Positions 54,345-62,813 of a stretch of DNA of 64,000 nt are shown here, piece by piece (position 1 is the first letter of the stretch; each line of letters opens with the position of its first letter). The notes under the pieces were generated by a model, which saw nothing but the letters and a program-made list of their open reading frames with translations, ran no database searches and was not told the origin of the DNA. The stretch is from NCBI RefSeq assembly GCF_025770735.1, contig NZ_JAODPB010000002.1:248001-312000 (forward strand), read 5' to 3'. The position numbers were made by a program, and so were the translations under genes. Source of the stretch: Shouchella tritolerans (GTDB lineage: Bacteria; Bacillota; Bacilli; Bacillales; Bacillaceae_D).

Positions 54345-54838
54345 GGAACGCCCCTCCTAAAGTGATAAAAAAATGTCAATAACGTGGTCATACAGCCTCT
54401 TTACAGCGCGTTTTGATGAAAGTATGAGGAGAAAAAGGCATGCGGGCAAAGTTAGCAAAAACCTTAGCATTAATTATAACTAATTTTATAAAGGGACTCA
54501 AATATGATTAAAGCAGTCCCGCTTATGTTTATGTAAAACTAGGAAACATGCCTAAACAACGAAGGGCCGCATTTGAATTAGGGCGCTTTTTACAAAAAGC
54601 AAAATCAATGTGGCTACAGATCAGATGGACCCGTGCAAACGAACGAAACGAATCAGTGAATTTTTGTTTAAGAAGACTTGTTTTGTTACTGCACATAACG
54701 CAAGCTTGGCTTAAACTCGAAAAAATACAACGAAAGTGCAGGAATGTACGCTGCACTTTTTGTATGGCGTATTATTAAGGTATTAAAAGCAATTTTATTG
54801 CACAATGAATTTTGTATGATCACGCCTACATCCGTACT
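54345..54838. other. Sparse intergenic region with a decayed gene copy
   Basis: Besides the pseudogene fragment at 54529-54620 I see no credible gene in these 490 bases; a 76-codon plus-strand frame is the antisense of that fragment. Confidence 0.55.
54529..54620 (-). pseudogene. Decayed partial copy of the 56-residue membrane protein gene
   Basis: The minus strand encodes VATLILLFVKKRPN, nearly identical to VATLILLFVEKRPN of the intact small gene at 54839-55009, and the DNA match around 54575-54615 is plain. Upstream in this frame there is a stop codon and the rest of the gene is missing; the frame then continues into an unrelated tail. This marks an old tandem duplication with loss of the 5' part. 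Confidence 0.65.
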
Positions 54839-55009
54839 TTAATCATGCGGATTCGGGCGCTTTTCGACAAAAAGCAAAATTAATGTGGCCACCGGGCCTA
54901 GCAACAGTGACAGCAAGAACCAATTGAGTCCTGTTCGGTTCTTTCCTTGTGCGAGGCCAGCATTAATTAAGGCAAGGGTGCCCCAGCCGACTACGTATTC
55001 GTTGTCCAT
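54839..55009 (-). CDS. Small two-span membrane protein (56 aa)
   Basis: The protein reads DNEYVVGWGTLALINAGLAQ, then GKNRTGLNWFLLSLLLGP, then VATLILLFVEKRPNPHD: two hydrophobic segments joined by a short basic loop. Similar short proteins with the AGLAQGKNR-WFLLSLFLGP pattern occur widely in bacteria without known role. On the minus strand GAGGAGGAAGAAAAA precedes the ATG at 55009. A truncated copy lies 220 bases further downstream. Confidence 0.75.
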   Translation of the reverse strand: MDNEYVVGWGTLALINAGLAQGKNRTGLNWFLLSLLLGPVATLILLFVEKRPNPHD

Positions 55010-55120
55010 TTTTTCTTCCTCCTCATTTTCTCTATGTTTTTACGAAAATACGAGAAAGTTGGTTTCAATAAGGAAGTCAATTCATCCTATATGCTTAATA
55101 GTTAACCGAATTATGTCGTA

Positions 55121-55160
55121 AAAAAACGAGCGATTAGCATGAGCTAATGCTCGTTTTTTT
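55121..55160. terminator. Bidirectional terminator after the 54-residue gene
   Basis: ACGAGC and GATTAGC pair with GCTAAT and GCTCGT (one bulged base), flanked by six As and seven Ts, so it terminates in both directions. On the minus strand it lies directly after the stop of the 54-residue gene. Confidence 0.8.
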
Positions 55161-55324
55161 TAAATTTCTACAACGGTCCAGATAAAGTCAGGAGTGGTAT
55201 TTGAGTTTAATTTCTCAGCCATGCGCTTCGCTTCTTTGTAACACCAGAAAGTTTTAATGACTGTACTGTTAGATTCACATAAATCTTTTAGTTTGCCGTT
55301 ATTGTTGCAAATGATTTTATACAT
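55160..55324 (-). CDS. Small hypothetical protein (54 aa)
   Basis: The frame reads MYKIICNNNGKLKDLCESNS, then TVIKTFWCYKEAKRMAEKLN, then SNTTPDFIWTVVEI. The ATG at 55324 follows AGGGGAG at seven bases, and a terminator follows the stop, so a complete small transcription unit is present. The pattern of a short beta-rich domain with WCYKEAKRMAEKLN resembles small proteins of phage or bacilli that I cannot name. No membrane segment. Confidence 0.65.
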   Translation of the reverse strand: MYKIICNNNGKLKDLCESNSTVIKTFWCYKEAKRMAEKLNSNTTPDFIWTVVEI

Positions 55325-55717
55325 ATAAACACTCCCCTATATATGGAATTTTAGCATGATGTAAAAGGGCGGGGTAGTGGTGAATCTAAATTAGAACTTA
55401 AGTAATGGTGAGAAAAGCCTTCATCTCTCCTAGATGGATAATTAGCCAAAATAATTATAATTGTTTTATTTTGGAACGGCAAAAAGAGGCTATCATTTGT
55501 TTTTAGCACTATCCTTCTGGGTGCACTAGGAAATTGTTGTTAATGATAAAAGCTTTTCGGGATGGGAAAACAATTTGTGGATTGTTAAGCCTATTTGACT
55601 GGCTCTTTATAAATAAAAACATGGAAAATTTTAAATAAACAATGGAAAAAATAAGAAAATGCATGTAAAATGGATCGTGAACTATTACTATATTTATCTA
55701 ACTTTAGGAGGTTTTCA
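55325..55717. other. AT-rich intergenic region, nothing recognised
   Basis: These 390 bases hold no convincing gene, RNA or repeat. Some TGTAAAAT at 55663 could be the -10 of the next gene. Confidence 0.5.
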
Positions 55718-56068
55718 ATGAAAACGTGGATTGCAGTTCTTTCTATTCTCGGAGGAATTTGCGGAATCATTAGTGGCTTTCTTGTGACGGCTGGTGGGGT
55801 TGTTATTGGAGAAGAAGCAATGGCAAACGACGGTTCTTCTGTATTTTGGCTATCCTTTTTAGCGATTGCTTTAGGATTTTTATCATGGGCACCTAAGTTA
55901 AGAATCATTAGTGGTATTGCATTAATTATTATTTCTGTTACAGGCTTCTTTTTAAATGGGTTGTTTTTTACGTTAGCATTTATTTTCTTGCTAATTGCTG
56001 GAATTTTAGCTTTAGTCAATAAGAAAAATGGTTCTCAAGTCCAGAAAAATCCAGAGATTCAAGGTTAA
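55718..56068 (+). CDS. Four-span small membrane protein, DUF4064-like
   Basis: The 116-residue protein has four hydrophobic segments (WIAVLSILGGICGIISGFLV, VFWLSFLAIALGFLSWA, IISGIALIIISVTGFFL, LFFTLAFIFLLIAGILALV) and a polar end. The glycine-rich first span and overall pattern fit DUF4064 proteins of bacilli, whose function is unknown. The ATG at 55718 follows TTAGGAGG. A strong terminator follows. Confidence 0.78.
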   Translation: MKTWIAVLSILGGICGIISGFLVTAGGVVIGEEAMANDGSSVFWLSFLAIALGFLSWAPKLRIISGIALIIISVTGFFLNGLFFTLAFIFLLIAGILALVNKKNGSQVQKNPEIQG

Positions 56069-56086
56069 CGTAAGCAAATAAGTCAA

Positions 56087-56126
56087 AAAAACCGAGGCTA
56101 AGCCATCGCTTAGCCTCGGTTTTTTG
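56087..56126 (+). terminator. Terminator before the nas operon
   Basis: AAAACCGAGGCTAAGC and GCTTAGCCTCGGTTTT form a 16-base perfect stem with a CATC loop and a following T run. Confidence 0.9.
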
Positions 56127-56182
56127 CATTCAGAAGAGGGTGCATTGCAGATCGGATACGCGACTTTTGTCGAACGTTAGTA

Positions 56183-56234
56183 TGTCACAAAATATCACAA
56201 TCGGTGCCAGTGGAAGAACGATCCACGTTAGACT
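56183..56234 (+). promoter_or_regulatory. TnrA box and promoter of the nas operon
   Basis: TGTCACAAAATATCACA (56183-56199) matches the TnrA consensus TGTNAN7TNACA exactly. TAGACT at 56229-56234 is a suitable -10, which puts the box about 50 bases before the start of transcription, the position from which TnrA activates in B. subtilis. The operon should come on when nitrogen is limiting. Confidence 0.8.
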
Positions 56235-56272
56235 AGGGGAAATCATTTTAGATATTAAAAAAGGAGTTATAC

Positions 56273-57646
56273 ATGTCCATACAAGGAAAAGTGTACCTCG
56301 TTGGTGCAGGACCTGGAGACGCCGAACTGTTGACTGTTAAAGCACGAAAGATATTACAGCAAGCAGACGTTGTGATTTTTGACAGGCTTGTCAATCCGGC
56401 GCTCATCATGGAAGTTAGCGATCATGCCAAGTTGGTGTATGCAGGCAAGCAGCCGTGTAAACATGTGTGGCGCCAAGGAGATATCCAAACAGAAATGCTT
56501 GTCCACGCGAAAAAAGGGAAAACGGTTGTTCGCTTAAAAGGGGGCGATCCTGCCGTGTTCGGCAGAGTAGGAGAGGAAGCTGCCTATTTAAAAGCCCATC
56601 ACATTCCATTTGAAATTGTCCCTGGTGTGACAGCGGGTACAGCCGCTTCTATTTATGCAGGTGTGCCGGCAACCCATAGAACGTTTTCCAGTTCGTTTGC
56701 AGTCGTGACTGCCCATGGAGACAGAGATGGAAAACAGGAAAACCTTAATTGGCAAGCGCTTGCTCAATCGGTTGACACGCTAATGATTTATATGGGCATG
56801 AAACAATTAGCTGTCATTGTTGACCAGTTAATGAAACATGGAAAGCCAGCCGTTACGCCTGTGCTTATTGTCGAGTGGGGCACATACAGTCGACAGCGGT
56901 CCGTCGAAGGAACACTTGCAACAATTGTGGCCAATGTCGCTAGCGCTAATTTGGCGAATCCTGCTGTTATTTTAATCGGCGATGTTGTCGCTGTCCGTGA
57001 GGCCGTATCATGGTTTGAGCACCAGCCCCTATCGGGCATGGGCATCTTATCGCTTAGAGGAAAGACTGAAGTAACGGAAGCGCTGCGGGCGCAAGGGGCG
57101 GATGTCTTTGCGGCTCCCCTCCAACAAAACAAGGGGAAAGTCGTTACTGATACGGACATCGCTGCCGCTCTTCAAGCTAGCAAAAATCAAGCAGTCCTGT
57201 TTTTTGCCAAGGAGGTGTTGTTGGCGTTTTTAGCAAAGCTTGGCGAGAAAGGCTATGATATTCGTTCTGTACAGGGGCAACTGATGGCGGGAACGCAGGA
57301 GGTAGAACAAATTGCTCGCTCACTCGGTTTGCAATTGGTGAGTTATTCAAAAAAATCAAACCTTTCGTCGGTCGTAATGGGTAAAGATGCAATTAACAGC
57401 CGATTTTTACCACAAAAAATAACAGTTGCGATTCGCCGCCTGCTAGAAGAAGGCCACTTAACACACGCCTTTTGTGAAACGGAGCAAGAAATTGACGATT
57501 TACGACTCGTATTGGCAGAATGTGCAAATGAAGCTGCATTGCCTATTTTAACGACGAGCGATCAAGTTCAAGCCTATGCTAAGTCCCTTTCTATGAACGC
57601 TTCTGTCGTTTTGCACCATCAACCACTCGATCAGACAATGTCTTAA
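56273..57646 (+). CDS. nasF: Uroporphyrinogen-III C-methyltransferase with C-terminal HemD-like region
   Basis: The 457-residue protein has a SUMT domain (residues 1-245) with VYLVGAGPGDAELLTVKARK, LVYAGKQPCKH, VVRLKGGDPAVFGRVGEEA and IYMGMKQL, which makes precorrin-2 for siroheme. The rest (about 250-450) resembles uroporphyrinogen-III synthase but is weakly conserved and may not be active. Siroheme is the cofactor of the nitrite reductase encoded next. Its length is near that of B. subtilis NasF. The ATG follows AAAAGGAG. Confidence 0.92.
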   Translation: MSIQGKVYLVGAGPGDAELLTVKARKILQQADVVIFDRLVNPALIMEVSDHAKLVYAGKQPCKHVWRQGDIQTEMLVHAKKGKTVVRLKGGDPAVFGRVGEEAAYLKAHHIPFEIVPGVTAGTAASIYAGVPATHRTFSSSFAVVTAHGDRDGKQENLNWQALAQSVDTLMIYMGMKQLAVIVDQLMKHGKPAVTPVLIVEWGTYSRQRSVEGTLATIVANVASANLANPAVILIGDVVAVREAVSWFEHQPLSGMGILSLRGKTEVTEALRAQGADVFAAPLQQNKGKVVTDTDIAAALQASKNQAVLFFAKEVLLAFLAKLGEKGYDIRSVQGQLMAGTQEVEQIARSLGLQLVSYSKKSNLSSVVMGKDAINSRFLPQKITVAIRRLLEEGHLTHAFCETEQEIDDLRLVLAECANEAALPILTTSDQVQAYAKSLSMNASVVLHHQPLDQTMS

Positions 57647-57685
57647 ACGAGGTAATAGGATTTTTTAAAAAAGGAGTTTTGAAAT

Positions 57686-60127
57686 GTGAATAAAGAAAAG
57701 GTTGTTCTAATTGGCAATGGCATGGCGGGCATCCGCACACTCGAAGAAATGATTAAACGAGAGCCTAACCGTTTTCAATTCACTGTTTTCGGTGCAGAGC
57801 CACATCCTAACTACAATCGAGTGTTGTTGTCGTCTGTCCTTCAAGGGGATGCAAGCGTAACCGACATCATCTTAAACGATTACGGTTGGTATGAAAGAAA
57901 CCAAATTGAATTGTTTACAGGAGACGCAGTCGTACGAGTTCATTGTCGCAAAAAAGAAGTGTGGAGCGCCAGTGGCATTAAACGTACCTATGATCGTTTA
58001 ATCTTTGCCACAGGCTCCGACCCATTTATGCTCCCTTTGCCAGGAGCAGAGAAAGAAGGTGTCATTGCGTTTCGCAACATCGCCGATTGCGAATCAATGA
58101 TCAAAGCGGCGAAATCGTATCAAAAAGCGGTTGTCATTGGTGGAGGGCTGTTAGGCCTTGAAGCAGCTAGAGGCCTGTTGAACTTAAAGATGGACGTTGA
58201 TGTTATCCATATCGCCGATCATTTAATGGACCGGCAACTGGATTCAGATGCAGGAAAAATGTTGAAGGCCGAGCTTGAACAACAGGGGATGCAGTTTCAT
58301 TTAAATAAGAAAACCGTCAAAATCAATGGCCATAAACGGGTCAAGAGCATTTCCTTCAGTGACCAAACAAGTATAAAAGCTGATTTAGTTGTTATGGCTG
58401 TTGGCATTCGCCCCAATGTTCAATTGGCTAAGCAATCAGGACTTGAAGTCAATCAAGCAATCGTCGTCAATGACCATATGGAAACAAGTGAAAAAGATGT
58501 ATATGCAGTTGGTGAATGTGCAGAACATTGTGGCATCGTTTATGGGCTTGTCGCTCCTTTGTATGAACAAGGCAAAGCGCTTGCTGAACACATCTGCACA
58601 AATACGAGCAACGAGGTCAGCGGCTATAAAGGTTCAATCGTCTCCACTAAATTAAAAGTTTCAGGGGTAAATGTCTTTTCAGCAGGTGCGTTTCGCGATC
58701 AAGACGAGACGAAATCGATTCGTATCCATGACGAATTTGCTGGGGTATACAAAAAGCTAGTTGTTAAAAACAACCAAGTTGTAGGGGCTGTCTTATTTGG
58801 CGACACCAATGATGCGAATCGAGTTCTTTCCCTCATCCGGTCTGGTGAAGACATTTCGACCATGAATAAAGTGGCACTGTTTCCGTCTGAGTCGAATGAC
58901 AGCAGTCCATCACTAGTAGCAGCAATGGCCGACGAAGAAACGATTTGCGGCTGTAACGGTGTAAGCAAAGGTGAGATTGTCTGTGCGATTAAAGAGCAGG
59001 GGCTTTCTACGGTAGCAGAAATTAGGCAATGTACGAATGCTTCAAGGTCTTGTGGTGGCTGCAAGCCGGAAGTAGCTGAATTGTTGGCACTTACGACCGG
59101 GACGGACACAATGGCGAAACCAGAACCTCTTTGCGGCTGTACAGAATTCACCCACGAAGCAGTTGTTGCCTCAATCCGCGAAATGGGATTGTCCTATGTC
59201 CGAGAAGTCATGAATGTGCTTGGCTGGAAGTCAGAAGAAGGTTGTTCAAAGTGCCGCCCTGCTCTCAATTACTATTTAGGTCTCATTAGCCCCCTTGATT
59301 ATACAGATGATGCTCATTCACGGTTTGTCAATGAACGAGTCCATGCCAATATCCAAAAAGACGGCACGTTCTCTGTGGTTCCCCGGATGTACGGGGGTGT
59401 GACCAATCCAGGACAACTACGAAAAATCGCTGACGTTGCTGAAAAATACAATGTGCCTTTATTAAAAGTCACCGGCGGTCAACGCATTGACTTGCTCGGC
59501 GTGGAAAAAGAAAAATTGCCTAACGTATGGCGCGATTTAGGAATGCGCTCCGGCTATGCGTATGGCAAAACAATGCGAACAGTCAAAACGTGCGTCGGTC
59601 AAGATTTCTGCCGCTTTGGCACACAGGACTCGATTAGCCTCGGAATCGAAATTGAGAAAAAATACGAGGGTTTGAATACGCCCCACAAAGTAAAAATGGC
59701 CGTTTCCGCTTGTCCGCGTAATTGTGCGGAATCAGGAATAAAAGATGTCGGAATTGTGGGCGTAGAAGGAGCATGGGAAATCTATGTAGGTGGGAATGGA
59801 GGCGTTGATTTAAGAAGCGCTGAGCTGCTTTGCAAAGTGGAAACGAAAGCAGAAGTAATGGAAACGATCAGTGCATTCTTGCAATATTACCGGGAACAAG
59901 CCACCTATTTAGAACGGACTTCCCATTGGATTGAGCGAGTCGGGCTTGACTCGATTAAAAAGGTGATTTTCGACGATAGCATAGAGCGAGCAGCGCTAAT
60001 CGAACGGATGGAAACGGCGTTATCTAGGCACAAAGATCCGTGGACAGAAATTGTTGAGAACGAAGAAAAGCAAAATCTATTGTTTGAAAAGAAAAAAATT
60101 GCTGTTAAACATGGAGGAGGCGTGTGA
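57686..60127 (+). CDS. nasD: Assimilatory nitrite reductase [NAD(P)H] large subunit
   Basis: NasD reduces nitrite to ammonium. The 813-residue protein has an N-terminal FAD domain (LIGNGMAGIRTLEEM), an NADH domain (VVIGGGLLGLEAARGL near 150), two BFD-like [2Fe-2S] domains (ICGCNGVSKGEIVCAI with SCGGCKPEV; LCGCTEFTHEAVVASI with EGCSKCRPA), and a ferredoxin-nitrite reductase domain with siroheme/4Fe-4S cysteines in TCVGQDFCRFG (near 634) and SACPRNCAESG (near 674). The start is GTG after AAAAAGGAG. It overlaps nasE. Confidence 0.97.
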   Translation: MNKEKVVLIGNGMAGIRTLEEMIKREPNRFQFTVFGAEPHPNYNRVLLSSVLQGDASVTDIILNDYGWYERNQIELFTGDAVVRVHCRKKEVWSASGIKRTYDRLIFATGSDPFMLPLPGAEKEGVIAFRNIADCESMIKAAKSYQKAVVIGGGLLGLEAARGLLNLKMDVDVIHIADHLMDRQLDSDAGKMLKAELEQQGMQFHLNKKTVKINGHKRVKSISFSDQTSIKADLVVMAVGIRPNVQLAKQSGLEVNQAIVVNDHMETSEKDVYAVGECAEHCGIVYGLVAPLYEQGKALAEHICTNTSNEVSGYKGSIVSTKLKVSGVNVFSAGAFRDQDETKSIRIHDEFAGVYKKLVVKNNQVVGAVLFGDTNDANRVLSLIRSGEDISTMNKVALFPSESNDSSPSLVAAMADEETICGCNGVSKGEIVCAIKEQGLSTVAEIRQCTNASRSCGGCKPEVAELLALTTGTDTMAKPEPLCGCTEFTHEAVVASIREMGLSYVREVMNVLGWKSEEGCSKCRPALNYYLGLISPLDYTDDAHSRFVNERVHANIQKDGTFSVVPRMYGGVTNPGQLRKIADVAEKYNVPLLKVTGGQRIDLLGVEKEKLPNVWRDLGMRSGYAYGKTMRTVKTCVGQDFCRFGTQDSISLGIEIEKKYEGLNTPHKVKMAVSACPRNCAESGIKDVGIVGVEGAWEIYVGGNGGVDLRSAELLCKVETKAEVMETISAFLQYYREQATYLERTSHWIERVGLDSIKKVIFDDSIERAALIERMETALSRHKDPWTEIVENEEKQNLLFEKKKIAVKHGGGV

Positions 60128-60450
60128 TGGCATTCGTGGAAGCTGTTAGAAAAGTGTTTGTCGCCAATCGAAATGAGCTGACTGTCGGATTAGGCAAGAA
60201 AGTCGAAATCGAAGGGAGGGAACTTGCTTTATTTATGCAGAAGGATGGTTCCGTTCGTATTCTTGACAACAAATGTCCTCATAAAGGCGGGCCCCTGTCC
60301 GAAGGCATTGTTAGCGGCAAGTATGTTTATTGTCCGCTGCATGATTGGAAAATTTGCATGAAAACGGGCAGCGCGCAAGGTGGAGATCAAGGAAACGTAG
60401 CCTGTTTTACTGTGAAAGTTGAAGGAGACAATATTTATGTGTTTATTTAA
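60127..60450 (+). CDS. nasE: Assimilatory nitrite reductase small subunit (Rieske-like)
   Basis: The 107-residue NirD/NasE protein has a Rieske fold with NKCPHKGGPLSEGIV and YVYCPLHDWKICMKTG; the Cys-His pairs are C-x-H and C-x2-H, the usual Rieske ligand arrangement. Many NirD proteins lack these residues, so a bound [2Fe-2S] is plausible here. The ATG at 60127 shares bases with the nasD stop (TGATG) and lies six bases after GGAGGAGG. Confidence 0.92.
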   Translation: MAFVEAVRKVFVANRNELTVGLGKKVEIEGRELALFMQKDGSVRILDNKCPHKGGPLSEGIVSGKYVYCPLHDWKICMKTGSAQGGDQGNVACFTVKVEGDNIYVFI

Positions 60451-60473
60451 TGCTTATTAAAAGGAGTGATTGG

Positions 60474-62777
60474 ATGGGCCGGGAGTCAAGACAGCGCCTT
60501 GTCTTTATTGGCAATGGCATGGCAGGCGTCCGCGTTGTTGAGGAAGTGTTAAAACTAGCTCCGTACCAGTTTGCGATTACGATTCTATCTGAGGAAGATC
60601 GCCCGAGCTACAACCGCATCTTGCTTTCCTCCGTTTTGCAAGGGAAACAGACGCTTCAAAGCATCGGCATCCATCCGTCCCAATGGTATGTTGACCATGG
60701 CATTGAGCTGCGATTAGGGGAGAAAGCGACCAGAATTGACACTGTGGCCCAGAAAGTGTATACGGACAAAGGGGAATGGGCTTACGATAAGCTAGTGATC
60801 GCTACTGGCTCGGAGCCTTTTGTCCTACCAGTGCCAGGGGTGGAGAAAGAAGGCGTATTTGTTTTTCGAACAGTCCGTGACTGTGAACAGTTAGCTGAAT
60901 GGGCTACTCGTTGCCAAAAAGTGGCTGTCATTGGTGGTGGTTTGCTTGGTCTTGAAGCCGCCCAAGGATTGTCTCATTTAGGCATTGACGTTAGCGTTAT
61001 TCATCTTTCTGGCCGAATTATGGAGCGGCAGCTCGACGAAACTGCCGCCAGGCTGTTGAAACAGAAACTCGAGAGCAAAGGGATTCGCTTTTTGTTAAAA
61101 AAACAAACTGCGGAAATGATCGGCGAAGAGCGAGTAACAGGTCTTGGTTTTCAAGATGGGACGTCTCTTTCTGCTGATTTTGTTGTCATGGCAGCTGGGG
61201 TCCGGCCGAACATTGCCATTGCCAAGGAAAGCAACATTCCAACAAAGCGGGGAATTGTCGTTGACGACCGCCTACGCACGGACGTTTCAGGTGTGTATGC
61301 CGTTGGGGAATGTGCTGAACATAACGGAATCAGCTATGGGTTAGTGGCGCCCTTATATGAACAAGCAAAAGTGCTGGCCCGTGAGCTTTGTGGGCAGCCT
61401 GGGCTGTATTATAACGGCACTGTGTTAGCTGCACAATTAAAAATATCAGGTGTGAACGTCTTTTCTGCAGGCGATGCGACAGGTTCTCGCTCTTATACTG
61501 TCTTGACAACTTTAAACGAAATTACTGGGCAGTATAAGAAACTCCTTTTTAAAGGGGAGTGCCTTGCCGGAGCAGTATTGATTGGCGATACCCGTCAAAG
61601 CGACCAGCTGTTGCAGTTGATCCGGGCAAACACGCCATTGTCAGATGACGAAAAGACGCACCTGTTAACAGAAGACGGAACAGCATTAGAACGAGAGCTA
61701 GCTTCTCAGCCAGCTTCTCATCTCATTTGCCATTGTAATGCTGTATCAAAGGGCGACATTATGAAGGCAATGGCAGCTGGACAGCACACAGTCGGAAAGA
61801 TAAAAGCAGAAACAAAAGCGGCAAGTTCATGCGGTGGATGCGAGGCGAGAGTTGCCGCTATGCTAGAAAGCTTTATGGGTGGACAGTTGCAAACCACTGT
61901 CGATATAGCTGAAAGAACACCGTTATGCCCGTGCACGTCACTGACCGAACAACAAGTCGCCCAATCAATCGTCGAGAAGCAGCTCGTTGCGTTTTCTGAA
62001 ATGAGCCAAAAGCTAGGCTGGAAAAACAAAAGTGGGTGCCGAATCTGCCGAGAGGCGTCTGCCTATTATGCAGGCATGTTCTTCCCTAAGGTAGCACCAA
62101 AGGTACTGAATGGAAAACAAGAAAACGATGGCAGTTATACAATTGCACCCCCTCACATTGCTGGCAGCTTGAGCTCTGACCAATTAAAACAATTTGCCCT
62201 AACGGCTAAGGAACTGCAATTGCCGAGAATCCATTTTTCAGCACGCAACCAAGTGCAGCTGAGAGGGTTGACAGAAAAGCAACTGCCAGACGTCTTTGAA
62301 CAGCTAGGCATGCCGCCTGTTGTTTTGGCAGGCAAGCGTTTGCGGGTTGCTATTGACGAAAGCCACTATAGCTGGCCGGAAGGGAGGCACTTGGCTGAAA
62401 GGCTGCTCGATTTATTTGACTGTGTGCCTTTTCCTGCAGAAACAGAAGTATGCTTTACGTTAGCTGGTCGTCGTCACGAGCTGGCTGCTATTCGTCTCTC
62501 CCGGTCGCCATTAAACTGGGAAGTCGCTATTGGTTCTGAATTCATTTGTACGAACCATTCTGTTGAAGCAGCCTTTCAACTTACTTGTGCGTTGCTGCAA
62601 TACTTTAGACAATCAGCGCAGTACAGTGAAAATATCGCTGCTTGGCTTATACGTAAAGGCGCCGTCCATGTTCGTGAAGTCGTGTTTGACACTGCTTGCC
62701 AGGCAAAATTGAATAGACAGCTAGCGGAAACAACGGCACTTAACCGTAAGCTGACAGAACGAATTCCAGTCGTTTAA
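60474..62777 (+). CDS. nasB: Assimilatory nitrate reductase electron-transfer subunit
   Basis: NasB passes NADH electrons to the NasC reductase. The 767-residue protein mirrors NasD: FAD domain (FIGNGMAGVRVVEEVL), NADH domain (VAVIGGGLLGLEAAQGL), two BFD-like domains (ICHCNAVSKGDIMKAM with SCGGCEARV near 450; LCPCTSLTEQQVAQSI with SGCRICREA near 520), then a C-terminal nitrite-reductase-like part (residues about 545-745) without the cluster-binding cysteines, so it cannot be a siroheme enzyme. The ATG at 60474 follows AAAAGGAGTG; the longer frame overlaps nasE. Confidence 0.93.
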   Translation: MGRESRQRLVFIGNGMAGVRVVEEVLKLAPYQFAITILSEEDRPSYNRILLSSVLQGKQTLQSIGIHPSQWYVDHGIELRLGEKATRIDTVAQKVYTDKGEWAYDKLVIATGSEPFVLPVPGVEKEGVFVFRTVRDCEQLAEWATRCQKVAVIGGGLLGLEAAQGLSHLGIDVSVIHLSGRIMERQLDETAARLLKQKLESKGIRFLLKKQTAEMIGEERVTGLGFQDGTSLSADFVVMAAGVRPNIAIAKESNIPTKRGIVVDDRLRTDVSGVYAVGECAEHNGISYGLVAPLYEQAKVLARELCGQPGLYYNGTVLAAQLKISGVNVFSAGDATGSRSYTVLTTLNEITGQYKKLLFKGECLAGAVLIGDTRQSDQLLQLIRANTPLSDDEKTHLLTEDGTALERELASQPASHLICHCNAVSKGDIMKAMAAGQHTVGKIKAETKAASSCGGCEARVAAMLESFMGGQLQTTVDIAERTPLCPCTSLTEQQVAQSIVEKQLVAFSEMSQKLGWKNKSGCRICREASAYYAGMFFPKVAPKVLNGKQENDGSYTIAPPHIAGSLSSDQLKQFALTAKELQLPRIHFSARNQVQLRGLTEKQLPDVFEQLGMPPVVLAGKRLRVAIDESHYSWPEGRHLAERLLDLFDCVPFPAETEVCFTLAGRRHELAAIRLSRSPLNWEVAIGSEFICTNHSVEAAFQLTCALLQYFRQSAQYSENIAAWLIRKGAVHVREVVFDTACQAKLNRQLAETTALNRKLTERIPVV

Positions 62778-62813
62778 AGAGATAAAAATTTGGAGTGGAG
62801 GGATCATACTCGA

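Noticed and set aside
54548-54778. 76-codon plus-strand ORF
   Set aside because: It is antisense to the decayed membrane protein copy, has no ribosome site and biased composition.
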